A DNA stretch of 64,000 nt from Sphingomonas sp. SORGH_AS_0879 (GTDB lineage: Bacteria > Pseudomonadota > Alphaproteobacteria > Sphingomonadales > Sphingomonadaceae): positions 444,001 to 508,000 of the forward strand of contig NZ_JAUTBJ010000002.1 in the NCBI RefSeq assembly GCF_030819175.1, written 5' to 3'. The notes under the pieces are model-generated. The model saw only the letters and a list, made by a program, of their open reading frames with translations, ran no database searches and was not told the origin of the DNA. Below, in pieces: positions 8,325 to 17,301 of the stretch. Both the position numbers and the translations under genes were made by a program. The stretch's first letter is position 1; each line of letters begins with the position of its first letter.

Positions 8325-8873
8325 CGCGATATCCCCCGATGCCACCACCCGCGCGATCAGTGGGAAGATCTGCGCGATCGCGAACGCATGCAGTTCCGCC
8401 GAGCGCGAGGCGCAGGCGTCCTCGGCGATGACCACATCATAGGACAGTTCCCACGCCGAGCGGGCGGTCGACTCGACGCCCATATTTGTGGAGATGCCCG
8501 CGATCACCACGGTCCGAACGCCCCGCCGCCGCAATTGCAGGTCCAGGTCGGTGCCGGTGAACGCACCCCAATGATGCTTGAGCACCACGATATCGCCGGG
8601 CTGACGCAGATCGGGGACCAGTTCGCTGAAGTCCGGCGGCGTGCCCTGGGCGGGCAGGCTGGGGCGGTCGACATTCTGGCTGGGCATGGCTTCGGCCGTG
8701 AAGCCGACATGGACCAGCACCACCAGCGCGCCGGCCGCGCGGAACCGGTCGGCCAGCATCCTGGCGGTCCGCACCACTTCCTCACCCGAGCGTGGCCCCC
8801 CGGCATGGGGGACGATGCCCTGTTGCAGGTCGATGAGGATCAGCGCGGTGGTCTGGGGATCGAGCGTCGTCAT
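8313..8873 (-). CDS. Isochorismatase-fold hydrolase lacking the usual cysteine
   Basis: The 186-residue protein has the isochorismatase/nicotinamidase fold: catalytic Asp in LILIDLQQG (residue 15), the conserved lysine in VVLKHHWGAFTGTDLD, and the loop AGISTNMGVESTARSAWEL. In nicotinamidase-type members that loop holds the nucleophile cysteine (TNxCVExT); here it is glycine, as in true isochorismatases such as PhzD and EntB that cleave a vinyl ether without a cysteine. The substrate is unknown and no siderophore or phenazine genes lie nearby. It converges on the GDPD gene with a 12-bp overlap. Confidence 0.85.
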   Translation of the reverse strand: MTTLDPQTTALILIDLQQGIVPHAGGPRSGEEVVRTARMLADRFRAAGALVVLVHVGFTAEAMPSQNVDRPSLPAQGTPPDFSELVPDLRQPGDIVVLKHHWGAFTGTDLDLQLRRRGVRTVVIAGISTNMGVESTARSAWELSYDVVIAEDACASRSAELHAFAIAQIFPLIARVVASGDIALDG

Positions 8874-8907
8874 CGCGCCTCAACCGGTCGGGACGGTGCC
8901 TGTTCCG

Positions 8908-9603
8908 TCAGAGACGCCCGAACACCGCCTCGAACCCGGCCCGGTCACCCGCCGCCAGCAAACGCGCCTGTTCCAGCCAGCGGTCGCGCGCCATGCGGCC
9001 CGAGAACGGCCCGAGCTGCGCATCCAGGGCCTGTGCCTGCTGGTCGCTGAGCGCCGCCATGTCGCCGACCGTGGTGATGCCATGTTCGGCCAGCTTCTGG
9101 GTCAGCTTGGGGCCAAGGCCCTTCAGCAGCGTGATCGGCTGATCCTGGGGGCGCTCGGCAGAAGCGGCGGCGGTGGGAGCGGCCTCCGCCGCCGGACTGG
9201 CGGACATCGGCGCGGCGGCCGCGACCGGTTCGTCGCTCAGCGGTTCCGGCGCGGCGACGGGTTCCTCCGGCACGGCGGGGGCGGGCATGACCGGCGGTGC
9301 GGCGGGTGACGGAACCGGGGCGGGCGCGGGTGCCGCCTTGGGCTGGGTCAGCGCGGCTTCGCTCAAGGGCGCGGAATCGGGGGCGCGGACGGTCATGCCC
9401 GCATCCTGGGCATTCTCCTCCACCTGCCGTGCGGCATGGGTGCGGCGACGCTTCAGTCGCATGCCGATGATGATGACCGCGATCGCCGCCAGTGCGACGA
9501 TGGCGAGCAGGGCGAAGTGAATCGTCGTGATCGTCGCCACGCCATCGGGGATCAGGCTTTCAGCCGATGCGGCCCCCCCAGTTGCTGCCGTCGTGTCGTT
9601 CAT
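8908..9603 (-). CDS. Membrane-anchored helix-hairpin-helix protein
   Basis: The 231-residue protein has one transmembrane helix (about residues 28-47, FALLAIVALAAIAVIIIGM). A basic patch, a long Ala/Pro/Glu-rich linker (about 85-160), and a C-terminal helix-hairpin-helix module follow (PITLLKGLGPKLTQKLAEHGITTVGDMA). The HhH type is the one seen in the flap-endonuclease-like/RpL21-fused domains common in sphingomonads. It may tether nucleic acid or protein partners to the membrane; the function is unknown. It lies downstream of purD in the same direction, 50 bp away. Confidence 0.75.
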   Translation of the reverse strand: MNDTTAATGGAASAESLIPDGVATITTIHFALLAIVALAAIAVIIIGMRLKRRRTHAARQVEENAQDAGMTVRAPDSAPLSEAALTQPKAAPAPAPVPSPAAPPVMPAPAVPEEPVAAPEPLSDEPVAAAAPMSASPAAEAAPTAAASAERPQDQPITLLKGLGPKLTQKLAEHGITTVGDMAALSDQQAQALDAQLGPFSGRMARDRWLEQARLLAAGDRAGFEAVFGRL

Positions 9604-9653
9604 CGCATCACCCTATTGTCCCATCGCCCCGATCGCGAGCCCAATCGACGGAG

Positions 9654-10940
9654 TTACACTGCGGTTCCCGTTGCGTCCGCTTCGCGCGCCATCTCGCGCC
9701 AGCCGATATCGCGGCGGCAAAAGCCATCGGGAAAGCGGATCGCGTCGACCGCGCGGTACGCGGCGGCCTGCGCCTCGCCCACGGTGGCGGCGCTGGCGGT
9801 GACGGCCAGCACCCGGCCGCCGCTGGCGACCAGCCGATCGCCGTCCATCCGGGTCCCCGCCTGGAACACCACCGCGCCGGTCGCCTCGGCGGCGTCGATC
9901 GCGTCGATGCTGCCGCCCGACTTGGGCGTACCGGGATAGCCCGCCGCCGCCATCACCACGGTCAGCGCCGGATCGTCCGAGAAAGCGGGGGCGGGCAGTT
10001 CGGCCAGTCGCCCCTCCGCCACCGCCAGCATCACCGCCAGCAGATCGCCTTGGAACCGCAGCATCAGCACCTGGCATTCGGGATCGCCGAAGCGGGCATT
10101 ATATTCGATCAGTTTGGGCCCCTGCTCGGTCAGCATCAGCCCGGCATAGAGCACACCGGAAAAGGGCGTCCCCTCGGCGCGCAACGTGTCCACGGTGGGC
10201 CGCACGATCCGGTCGATCGCCTGTTGCTCCAGTTCGGGCGTCAGCACGCGAGCGGGGCTGTACGCGCCCATGCCGCCGGTATTGGGGCCGGTATCGCCAT
10301 CGCCGACGCGCTTGTGATCCTGTGCCGAGCCGAAGGGGAGCAGAGCCTCGCCATCCGTCAGGACGAAGAGGCTGGCCTCTTCGCCATCCAGAAACTCCTC
10401 GATCACCACTTCGGCACCGGGAACGGAGAACAGGTCGTTGATCGCCGCCTCGGCCTCGGCCTTGGTGAAGGCGACCGTCACGCCCTTGCCCGCCGCCAGT
10501 CCATCGGCCTTGATGACCACCGGCAGGCCGAAGGTCGTGGCGAGCGCGGCCTGCGCCTCCTCCAGCGTGTTCACGCGGACATAACCGGCGGTCGGGATGT
10601 CGGCGCGGCGGCACAGATCCTTGGTGAAGCCCTTCGACCCCTCCAGTTGCGCGGCGGCCTTGCCGGGCCCGAACACCGGCACGCCCTCGGCGCGCAGCGA
10701 ATCGGCGAGACCATCGACCAAAGGCGCTTCGGGGCCGACCACGACCAGGCCGATATCGCGGTCCTTCACGAACGCCACCACGGCGGCGTGATCGGTCGCG
10801 TTCAAGGCCACGCACGTCGCGTGGTTCGCGATACCGGGGTTGCCGGGCGCGGCGTAGAGCGTATCTAACCCGTTCGACTGTGCCAGCTTCCATGCCAGCG
10901 CATGTTCGCGGCCACCCGATCCCAGCAACAGGACGTTCAT
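9654..10940 (-). CDS. purD: Phosphoribosylamine-glycine ligase
   Basis: This is the ATP-grasp enzyme (428 residues) that joins glycine to phosphoribosylamine in step two of purine synthesis. The N-terminus [18 protein letters not shown] is diagnostic, followed by APGNPGI, the ATP-grasp core ([17 protein letters not shown]), [32 protein letters not shown] and the metal-binding [10 protein letters not shown]. Length is normal for the family. Its start codon overlaps that of xseA on the other strand (CATG at 10938-10941), so both promoters must lie inside the neighbouring coding region or the messages are leaderless. Confidence 0.97.
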   Translation of the reverse strand: MNVLLLGSGGREHALAWKLAQSNGLDTLYAAPGNPGIANHATCVALNATDHAAVVAFVKDRDIGLVVVGPEAPLVDGLADSLRAEGVPVFGPGKAAAQLEGSKGFTKDLCRRADIPTAGYVRVNTLEEAQAALATTFGLPVVIKADGLAAGKGVTVAFTKAEAEAAINDLFSVPGAEVVIEEFLDGEEASLFVLTDGEALLPFGSAQDHKRVGDGDTGPNTGGMGAYSPARVLTPELEQQAIDRIVRPTVDTLRAEGTPFSGVLYAGLMLTEQGPKLIEYNARFGDPECQVLMLRFQGDLLAVMLAVAEGRLAELPAPAFSDDPALTVVMAAAGYPGTPKSGGSIDAIDAAEATGAVVFQAGTRMDGDRLVASGGRVLAVTASAATVGEAQAAAYRAVDAIRFPDGFCRRDIGWREMAREADATGTAV

Positions 10941-12345
10941 GCCCGATCCTTATCCCTATGACGAAAGTGCGAGGCTGGTAGCCGAGGAGATCGCCGGCGA
11001 CAACGCGCTCGCGCTATCGGTCGGCGAACTCAGCCTGAAGCTGAAGCGGATGGTGGAGGGCGAATTCGGCCATGTCCGCCTGCGCGGCGAGATTTCCGGC
11101 TATAAGCGCGCGACCTCGGGCCATGTCTATATGAGCCTGAAGGACGAGAATGCGGTCATCGACGCGGTGATGTGGAAGGGCGCGGCCAACACGCTGCCCT
11201 TCCAGCCGCAGGACGGGGTGGAGGTGATCGCCACCGGTCGCCTGACCACTTTCCCCGGCCGGTCCAAATACCAGATCGTCGTCGAGCGGATGGAGTTGGC
11301 GGGCGCGGGCGCGCTGATGGCGTTGCTCGAAAAGCTGAAGGCCAAGCTGGCGGGCGAGGGGTTGTTCGACCGGGATCGGAAAAAGCCGTTGCCCTTCATG
11401 CCGCCTGTCATCGGCGTCGTCACCTCGCCTACGGGTGCGGTCATTCGCGACATCCTCCACCGGCTGGAGGATCGCTGCCCGACCCATGTCATCGTCTGGC
11501 CGGTCAAGGTGCAGGGCGAGGGATCGGCCAGGGAGGTCGCCGCCGCGATCCAGGGCTTCGACGCGATTGCGCCGGGCGGGCCGGTGCCGCGCCCGGATCT
11601 GGTGATCGTCGCGCGCGGCGGCGGCTCGATCGAGGACTTGTGGTCCTTCAACGAGGAGATCGTGGTCCGCGCGGTCGCCGAATGCTCCATCCCGATCATC
11701 TCGGCGGTGGGGCATGAGACCGACACGACGCTGTGCGACTATGCCGCCGACCTGCGCGCGCCCACACCCACGGCGGCGGCGGAGATCGCGGTGCCGGTGC
11801 TCGCCGATCTGCGCCTGACCGTCGCCAGCCATCGCCAGCGCACCGAGCGTTGCGCGCGCCGCTATGTCGAGCGCGGTCGCGAACGGCTGGACGCGATGGC
11901 GCGGCTGCTGCCCAAGCGCGACCAGTTGCTGGGGCCGCAGCGCCAGCGGGCGGATGAAGCGGGCGCGCGGCTGGACCGGGGCTTGGAGCGGCGGGTCACG
12001 CTGGCGCGCGGCGGGCTGGACCGGGCGGGCGCGGCGCTGCGCCCCGCAATCCTCGAACGGCAGGTCGAGCGCGGGCGCGACCGGCTGGCCGCGACCTGGC
12101 GGCTGGTCCAGTCGCTCAACCCCGACCGCATCCTGGAGCGCGGCTATGCCCGCATCACCGCGCGACCGGGCGGCGCGACCCTGTCCTCGGCGGATGCGGC
12201 GCGGGCGGCGGACACGCTGACCCTGCGCTTCCGCGACGGCACGGTCGATGTGGCGGTGGAGAAGGCCGGGGTTGAGCGCCCCGCACCCAAAACCTATGAC
12301 AAGCCCAAGCGGGAGCCCAAGGCCGACCAGCCGACGCTTCTCTGA
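10939..12345 (+). CDS. xseA: Exodeoxyribonuclease VII large subunit
   Basis: This 468-residue catalytic subunit of ExoVII degrades single-stranded DNA in repair. It has an N-terminal OB-fold (about 25-115, with [22 protein letters not shown]), the nuclease core ([18 protein letters not shown], then [16 protein letters not shown] and [28 protein letters not shown]), a coiled-coil arm rich in Arg/Leu, and a C-terminal RGYARI barrel segment. It starts at an ATG that overlaps the purD start on the other strand. The DUF2093 gene follows after 19 bp. xseB is not in the window. Confidence 0.96.
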   Translation: MPDPYPYDESARLVAEEIAGDNALALSVGELSLKLKRMVEGEFGHVRLRGEISGYKRATSGHVYMSLKDENAVIDAVMWKGAANTLPFQPQDGVEVIATGRLTTFPGRSKYQIVVERMELAGAGALMALLEKLKAKLAGEGLFDRDRKKPLPFMPPVIGVVTSPTGAVIRDILHRLEDRCPTHVIVWPVKVQGEGSAREVAAAIQGFDAIAPGGPVPRPDLVIVARGGGSIEDLWSFNEEIVVRAVAECSIPIISAVGHETDTTLCDYAADLRAPTPTAAAEIAVPVLADLRLTVASHRQRTERCARRYVERGRERLDAMARLLPKRDQLLGPQRQRADEAGARLDRGLERRVTLARGGLDRAGAALRPAILERQVERGRDRLAATWRLVQSLNPDRILERGYARITARPGGATLSSADAARAADTLTLRFRDGTVDVAVEKAGVERPAPKTYDKPKREPKADQPTLL

Positions 12346-12364
12346 TGCCTTCGAAAGAGCCAAT

Positions 12365-12565
12365 ATGTTGATGTCGAATACCGATCGCCCCGCGCGGCTG
12401 CACTATATGGCCAACGGCTTTCGTGTGCTGGCGCCCGGCGACCATGTCGTCTGCGCGGTGACCGGGCGGCGCATTCCGCTGGAAGACCTGAAATATTGGA
12501 GCGCGGCGCGGCAGGAAGCCTATGCCGATGCGGAGGCGACCGCCAAGGTGCTCAGCCCGCAATGA
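12365..12565 (+). CDS. DUF2093 protein
   Basis: The 66-residue protein matches DUF2093, a small alphaproteobacterial family of unknown role often placed after xseA. Key segments are RLHYMANGFRVLAPGDHVVCAVTG and IPLEDLKYWSAARQEAY. A second in-frame ATG lies at 12371. Its TGA stop overlaps the ATG of the following M23 peptidase gene (ATGA at 12562-12565), which suggests translational coupling. Confidence 0.85.
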   Translation: MLMSNTDRPARLHYMANGFRVLAPGDHVVCAVTGRRIPLEDLKYWSAARQEAYADAEATAKVLSPQ

Positions 12566-13452
12566 GGCTGGGCGGCGGAGGGATGGCGCTGCTGCTGGCC
12601 GGATGCGTCGCGCCGAGCGGGCTCGTATCGACTCCGGTTGCAACCTTCGCGCCGCAATCCGCCGCCGCGCCCGCTGCTCCGCCTGCCGTGCCGCTTACCC
12701 CGTTCCGCTGGACCGGGGAACTCAGCCAAGGGGGCTTGATACGGGGGCAGGCCCCCGCCGGTGCGGTATCGGTGACGCTGAACGGCGAAGCGATCCCGCT
12801 CGCCCCCGATGGCGCGTTCCTGGCCGGGTTCGATCGCGATGCCGGACCCTCGGCCGAACTGGTCGCGACTCTGCGCGACGGGAGACAGGTGCGCCAGCCG
12901 CTCGCCATCGCACCACGCGCCTGGCGGATCGAGCGGCTGGATCGGTTGCCCAAATATCCTGTGCCCGATCCCGAGTTCCAACGGCTGCGCCCTCCCGAAC
13001 TGGCACAAATCCGCGCGGCCCGCGCGCAGGCGACGGGTGCGGATGGCTGGCGCCAGACCCTGCAATGGCCGCTGACCGGGCGCATCTCGGGCCTGTTCGG
13101 CGCGCAGCGCGTCTATCGCGGCGAGCCGGGCAGCTATCACTCCGGCACCGATGTCGCCGCGACCACCGGCACCATCGTCCGCGCGCCCGCCGATGGCGTG
13201 GTGATCCTGGCGGCGGACCAGCCCTTCACGCTGGAGGGGCATCTGCTGATGCTCGACCACGGCCAGGGACTCAACAGCGCCTTTCTGCACCTGTCGCGCA
13301 TCGACGTCCGCGTCGGCGATCACATCCGCCAGGGCCAACCGATCGGCGCGGTCGGCGCGACCGGCCGCGCGACGGGGCCGCACCTGCACTGGAGCCTGCA
13401 ATGGCGCGGGCGCAAGCTCGATCCGCTACTGGTGACGGGGCCGATGCGGTGA
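12562..13452 (+). CDS. M23-family peptidoglycan metallopeptidase (lipoprotein)
   Basis: The 296-residue protein starts MRLGGGGMALLLAGC, a short lipoprotein signal with the lipid-bearing Cys at 15. A central all-beta segment is followed by a C-terminal LytM/M23 domain. Zinc ligands are visible in SYHSGTDVA (H-x3-D) and GPHLHWSL (H-x-H). It is predicted to cleave peptide cross-links in peptidoglycan, or to act as an amidase activator if degenerate, but the metal site looks complete. It is the last gene of the xseA-DUF2093 operon and overlaps the preceding stop codon. Confidence 0.9.
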   Translation: MRLGGGGMALLLAGCVAPSGLVSTPVATFAPQSAAAPAAPPAVPLTPFRWTGELSQGGLIRGQAPAGAVSVTLNGEAIPLAPDGAFLAGFDRDAGPSAELVATLRDGRQVRQPLAIAPRAWRIERLDRLPKYPVPDPEFQRLRPPELAQIRAARAQATGADGWRQTLQWPLTGRISGLFGAQRVYRGEPGSYHSGTDVAATTGTIVRAPADGVVILAADQPFTLEGHLLMLDHGQGLNSAFLHLSRIDVRVGDHIRQGQPIGAVGATGRATGPHLHWSLQWRGRKLDPLLVTGPMR

Positions 13453-13478
13453 TGGATCGCCGAGGAAGGCGGGTGCCG

Positions 13479-13991
13479 CTAGCGAATCCGTTTGGTCAGG
13501 ACCGAACGCTCGCCTGCGATCGATAGACGATAGCCGCCCATAGCCGCTTCCTTGACCGTTACCCCGGTGCCTGGCTTGGGCGGGAAGGATAGCACTTCCA
13601 GCGTCTGCCACACCGAACCGTTGGCCAATTGGATATCGAAGCGGCCATAGGCCTTGGCCGGGGCAATGGCGACGATCTTGCTGTCGAGTTGGCGCACCGC
13701 GGTCGCATCGTCGGACGCGCCACCGCCGAACATCTCGCCGGTCGGGGTGGTCAGCCCGAAGCGTTGTTGCTTGCGCGCCACGACCGTTTTCCTGTCCAGC
13801 ACCATCAGGTCGCCGGATGCCCGTGCATTCGCCAGCACGTCCGCCGCACGATCATAGCAGCGCAATCGTGCTGCATCGCCGCGAACTTCGCGGCAGGCGG
13901 TTAACTCGTCAACCGTCCTGGAACGGTCGTCGATACGCTGCGCCGCAGCAGCTGACGATAGGCAAACCGCTAAAATGATCTGGACTTTCAT
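13479..13991 (-). CDS. Secreted hypothetical protein
   Basis: The 170-residue product has a signal peptide (about 1-17, IILAVCLSSAAAAQ), then a Cys-containing helix (ELTACREVRGDAARLRCYDRAADVL) seen at the N-terminus of many sphingomonad exported proteins. A beta-rich C-terminal half contains VWQTLEVLSFPPKPGTGV and ends LTKRIR. It is likely periplasmic and disulfide-bonded. I do not recognise a named family. It diverges from the first TonB-dependent receptor gene, sharing a 221-bp upstream region. Confidence 0.75.
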   Translation of the reverse strand: MKVQIILAVCLSSAAAAQRIDDRSRTVDELTACREVRGDAARLRCYDRAADVLANARASGDLMVLDRKTVVARKQQRFGLTTPTGEMFGGGASDDATAVRQLDSKIVAIAPAKAYGRFDIQLANGSVWQTLEVLSFPPKPGTGVTVKEAAMGGYRLSIAGERSVLTKRIR

Positions 13992-14048
13992 CGACTTCGG
14001 TATCCTTCGTGCGTTTCCGGCGGGTTTGATGAAATTTTAATGCACGTT

Positions 14049-14068
14049 CTGTGACGGTTATGTCACAG
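14049..14068. promoter_or_regulatory. Palindrome / Pho-box-like element upstream of receptor 1
   Basis: CTGTGAC-GGTTAT-GTCACAG is a perfect 7-bp inverted repeat, 145 bp before the receptor start. Read another way, CTGTGAC and ATGTCAC are heptamers 11 bp apart (7-4-7), the layout of a PhoB box (consensus CTGTCAT). It may serve either divergent gene. Confidence 0.5.
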
Positions 14069-14212
14069 CCCCGATAAACCTGAAGATATGGGCCCAAATC
14101 CAGGGGTTTGGGTTTGCAACCGACTCTAACGCCTTTGTAATAAAATGGCAGCACCCGGTTAAATCCGGGTCGAAAACGTCAGGTCACAAGGCCGACAAAA
14201 GGGGTTAAGTCT

Positions 14213-17158
14213 ATGAAAACAAATGCTCGCGTACGCCTGCTGGCGTCCACGTTGCTGATGGGTGCAGGCATTTTCGCTGCTCCCGGTCAGGCGCAGGTCG
14301 TGCCGCAGGACCCGGCCGCCCAACAGACGAACACCGACGGCACGCCCGTCACCAGCGAGTCCAGCCAGGGCGATATCGTCGTCACCGGTACGCTGATCCG
14401 CAACCCGAATCTGGTCTCGTCGAGCCCGGTCGCGGTCGTTGGTCGCGAAGAACTGACGCTGCGTCAGACCAACACCGCCGAGGAAGTGCTGCGTCAGCTG
14501 CCCGGCGCGGTGCCCGGCATCGGCACGGCTGTCAATAACGGCAATGGCGGCGCGTCGTTCGTCAACCTGCGCAACCTCGGTTCGAACCGAAACCTCGTCC
14601 TGATCGATGGCAAGCGCATCGCGACAGCGGGGCTCAGCGGCCAGACCGACCTCAACAACATTCCGCTCGCCCTGCTGGAGCGGATGGACGTCCTGACCGG
14701 CGGTGCATCGACCTCGTACGGCGCGGATGCGGTGTCGGGCGTCGTCAACTTCGTCACCCGCTCGGACTTCTCCGGCGTCGATGCCTCGGCCAGCCAGCAG
14801 ATTTCGCAGCGCGGCGACGGCAACTACTTCCGTGCCGACGTCACCATCGGTGCGAATTTCGACGATGGCCGCGGCAATGCCGTATTCAGCGTCGGTTACC
14901 AGGAAGCCGATCCCATCTATCAGGGCGATCGCCGCTACTCGTCGAACACGATCAGCTCGACCACCGGTAGCGCCGCCGCCGGTTCGCCGACTTCGGTGCC
15001 GACCTCGCTCGGCCTGGACGGACAGTCCGACCTGCTGCAGGTGAATCCTGGCAGCAACCTGCTGGTCGCGCCCTATCAGGACTTCAATTTCAGCCCGTAC
15101 AACATCTTCTTCACGCCGTTTAAGCGCTACAACATGTACGGCGCGGCGCATTACGACGTGTCGGATACCGTCACCGTCTATACCCGCGGGCTGTTCTCGA
15201 AGAACCGGGTGTCGACCATCATCGCACCGTCGGGCATCTTCGGCGAGTCGCTGACCATTCCGGGCAACAATCCGTATCTGCCGACGGGCATCCGCAGCCA
15301 GCTTTGCGCGGCCGCCGGAATCACCGATGCGGCGGCTTGCGCGGCGAACGCCGCCATTCCGATGCCGGAAGTCTATCGCCGTACGGTCGAACTCGGGCCG
15401 CGCGTCAGCGAATTTGAAACGACGCTGTTCGACTATACCGCCGGCGTCCGCCTGAACCTGACCAAGTCGCTGAACCTGGACGTTTACGGATCCTATGGCG
15501 AAAGCCAGAACACCCAGACCCAGTCGGGTTATGTGTTGCGTTCGCGCGTCCAGCAGGCGCTGAATGCCGATAACACCACGACCTGCACCGTCACGACCAA
15601 TGGCTGCGTGCCGCTCAACCTGTTCGGTCAGGCGGGCAGCATCACGCCGCAGCAGGCCGCGTTCCTGAACGGTCAGAGCACGATCACCACCAAGACCCAG
15701 CTGTCGCAGGTCCATGCGCTGCTGAACGGTGATTTCGGTTTCGCTTCGCCCGCCGCGTCCACCCCGATCAGCTTCGCGGTCGGTGCGGAATATCGCGATT
15801 ACGGCGCGCAGCGTATCCCCGACGCCTATGCCCTGGTTCCGGGCGAACTGGGCGGCGCGGGCGGCGCGGTCCTGCCGGTCAATGGCGGCTTCAACGTCAC
15901 CGAATTCTTCGGTGAGGTCATCGCCCCGCTGGTCGAAGACAAGCCGTTCTTCCGCAACCTGACCATCGAAGGCGGTATCCGCCAGTCGCGTTACAAGATC
16001 GACGCCACCGGCAACCCCAGCTTCAATGCCACCACCTGGAAGGCTGGCGGTAGCTGGGAACCGATCGCCGACTTCAAGGTGCGCGGTAACTACCAGCGTG
16101 CGGTTCGTGCGCCCAACATCAGCGAACTGTTCGCGCCGGTGTCGACCTATCTGGTCAACCTGACCGTCGATCCGTGCGCCGGCGCCGCTCCGACCAGCAA
16201 CGCCAATCTGGCGGCGATCTGTCTGGCACAGGGCGCTCCGGCGGCGGTGATCGGTTCGATCGCGAACCCGGCTTCGGGCCAGCCCAACGCCACCGGCGGC
16301 GGCAATCCGAACATCCGTCCGGAAGTCGCCGATACCTTCACCGTGGGGGCCATCCTGACCCCGCGCACGCTGGTCGAAGGGCTGACGATCAGCGTCGATT
16401 ACTTCAACATCAAGATCAACCAGGCGATCACCGAAGCGACCCCGGCGGACATTCTGTCTGCCTGCTTCGGCAACATCACGGCGGCCTCGGCCACGTCGAC
16501 GGCCTGCACCAGCATCCGTCGCAGCACCACGACGGGCCGTCTCAGCGGTTCGTCGGCAACGGTGGCGGGCTTGCCGCAGCCGTTGACCAATGCTGGCCGC
16601 ATCGCGACCGATGGTATCGACCTGACCGCCGATTACCGTCGTGACCTGGGCTTCGCGAAGCTGAACCTGAACTTCCAGGGCACCTGGACGAACAGCAACA
16701 CCTTCCAGGCCTCGCCCAGCTCGGTCGTTCGCGAATGCGTCGGCTATTACAGCGCCAACTGTCTGACCATCCAGCCGAAGTTCGCCTGGAATCAGCGCAC
16801 CACGCTGACCTTTGGTGATGTCGACCTGTCGCTGCTGTGGCGTCATATCGATGCTGTCCGGTACGAGCCGGGTCTGACCCCGCTCTTCTCGGGCACGATC
16901 ACGGGCAACACCCCGATCGCCGGCCAGGTCTGGAACTTCAACCGGATCAAGGCCTATAACTATCTCGATCTCGGCACGCGCATCCGTGCCACCGAGAATT
17001 TCGAGTTGTCGATCCTGGTCACCAACCTGCTCGACAAGCAGCCGCCGATCGTCGGATCGAACGCCGGTTCGACCTCGTTCAACAGCGGCAACACCTATCC
17101 GTCGACCTATGACACGGTCGGTCGCGGCTTCCGCGTTCAGGGTCGCGTCCACTTCTAA
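14213..17158 (+). CDS. TonB-dependent receptor 1
   Basis: The 981-residue outer-membrane receptor has a signal peptide (1-28, ending GQAQ), a TonB-box-like GDIVVTG at 53-59, a plug domain (about 60-190, VLRQLPGAVPG, NLRNLGSNRNLVLIDGKRI, GGASTSYGADAVSGVVNFV) and a 22-strand barrel ending in the aromatic VHF. It imports a large or scarce ligand using TonB energy; the substrate is not predictable here. A strong terminator follows. The upstream region holds a Pho-box-like palindrome. Neighbours are two more receptors and an Asp/Asn hydroxylase. Confidence 0.95.
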   Translation: MKTNARVRLLASTLLMGAGIFAAPGQAQVVPQDPAAQQTNTDGTPVTSESSQGDIVVTGTLIRNPNLVSSSPVAVVGREELTLRQTNTAEEVLRQLPGAVPGIGTAVNNGNGGASFVNLRNLGSNRNLVLIDGKRIATAGLSGQTDLNNIPLALLERMDVLTGGASTSYGADAVSGVVNFVTRSDFSGVDASASQQISQRGDGNYFRADVTIGANFDDGRGNAVFSVGYQEADPIYQGDRRYSSNTISSTTGSAAAGSPTSVPTSLGLDGQSDLLQVNPGSNLLVAPYQDFNFSPYNIFFTPFKRYNMYGAAHYDVSDTVTVYTRGLFSKNRVSTIIAPSGIFGESLTIPGNNPYLPTGIRSQLCAAAGITDAAACAANAAIPMPEVYRRTVELGPRVSEFETTLFDYTAGVRLNLTKSLNLDVYGSYGESQNTQTQSGYVLRSRVQQALNADNTTTCTVTTNGCVPLNLFGQAGSITPQQAAFLNGQSTITTKTQLSQVHALLNGDFGFASPAASTPISFAVGAEYRDYGAQRIPDAYALVPGELGGAGGAVLPVNGGFNVTEFFGEVIAPLVEDKPFFRNLTIEGGIRQSRYKIDATGNPSFNATTWKAGGSWEPIADFKVRGNYQRAVRAPNISELFAPVSTYLVNLTVDPCAGAAPTSNANLAAICLAQGAPAAVIGSIANPASGQPNATGGGNPNIRPEVADTFTVGAILTPRTLVEGLTISVDYFNIKINQAITEATPADILSACFGNITAASATSTACTSIRRSTTTGRLSGSSATVAGLPQPLTNAGRIATDGIDLTADYRRDLGFAKLNLNFQGTWTNSNTFQASPSSVVRECVGYYSANCLTIQPKFAWNQRTTLTFGDVDLSLLWRHIDAVRYEPGLTPLFSGTITGNTPIAGQVWNFNRIKAYNYLDLGTRIRATENFELSILVTNLLDKQPPIVGSNAGSTSFNSGNTYPSTYDTVGRGFRVQGRVHF

Positions 17159-17188
17159 GGACCGGTTCGCGATCGCAATCGCCGAGGG

Positions 17189-17219
17189 AAAGGGCGGTCC
17201 GCAAGGGCCGCCCTTTTTC
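17189..17219 (+). terminator. Intrinsic terminator of receptor 1
   Basis: GGGCGGTCC-GCAA-GGGCCGCCC followed by TTTTT lies about 30 bp after the receptor stop codon, separating it from the hydroxylase gene. Confidence 0.88.
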
Positions 17220-17301
17220 GTTGGGAATTGCAGGCTGTTAATCCCCGAAACAGCGCGGACGGCGCTTGTAACCCGCCCGGTTCCCCCCGCATAACGGCAT
17301 C

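Noticed and set aside
14049..14068. CRP/FNR binding site
   Set aside because: The TGTGA and TCACA halves are 8 bp apart instead of 6; the 11-bp heptamer spacing shared with the other receptors fits a Pho-box-like element better.
14159..17152. 997-codon open frame on the minus strand opposite receptor 1
   Set aside because: It is antisense to a clear receptor gene, has the Arg/Asp/Gly-rich makeup typical of a GC-rich shadow frame, and shows no family motif.
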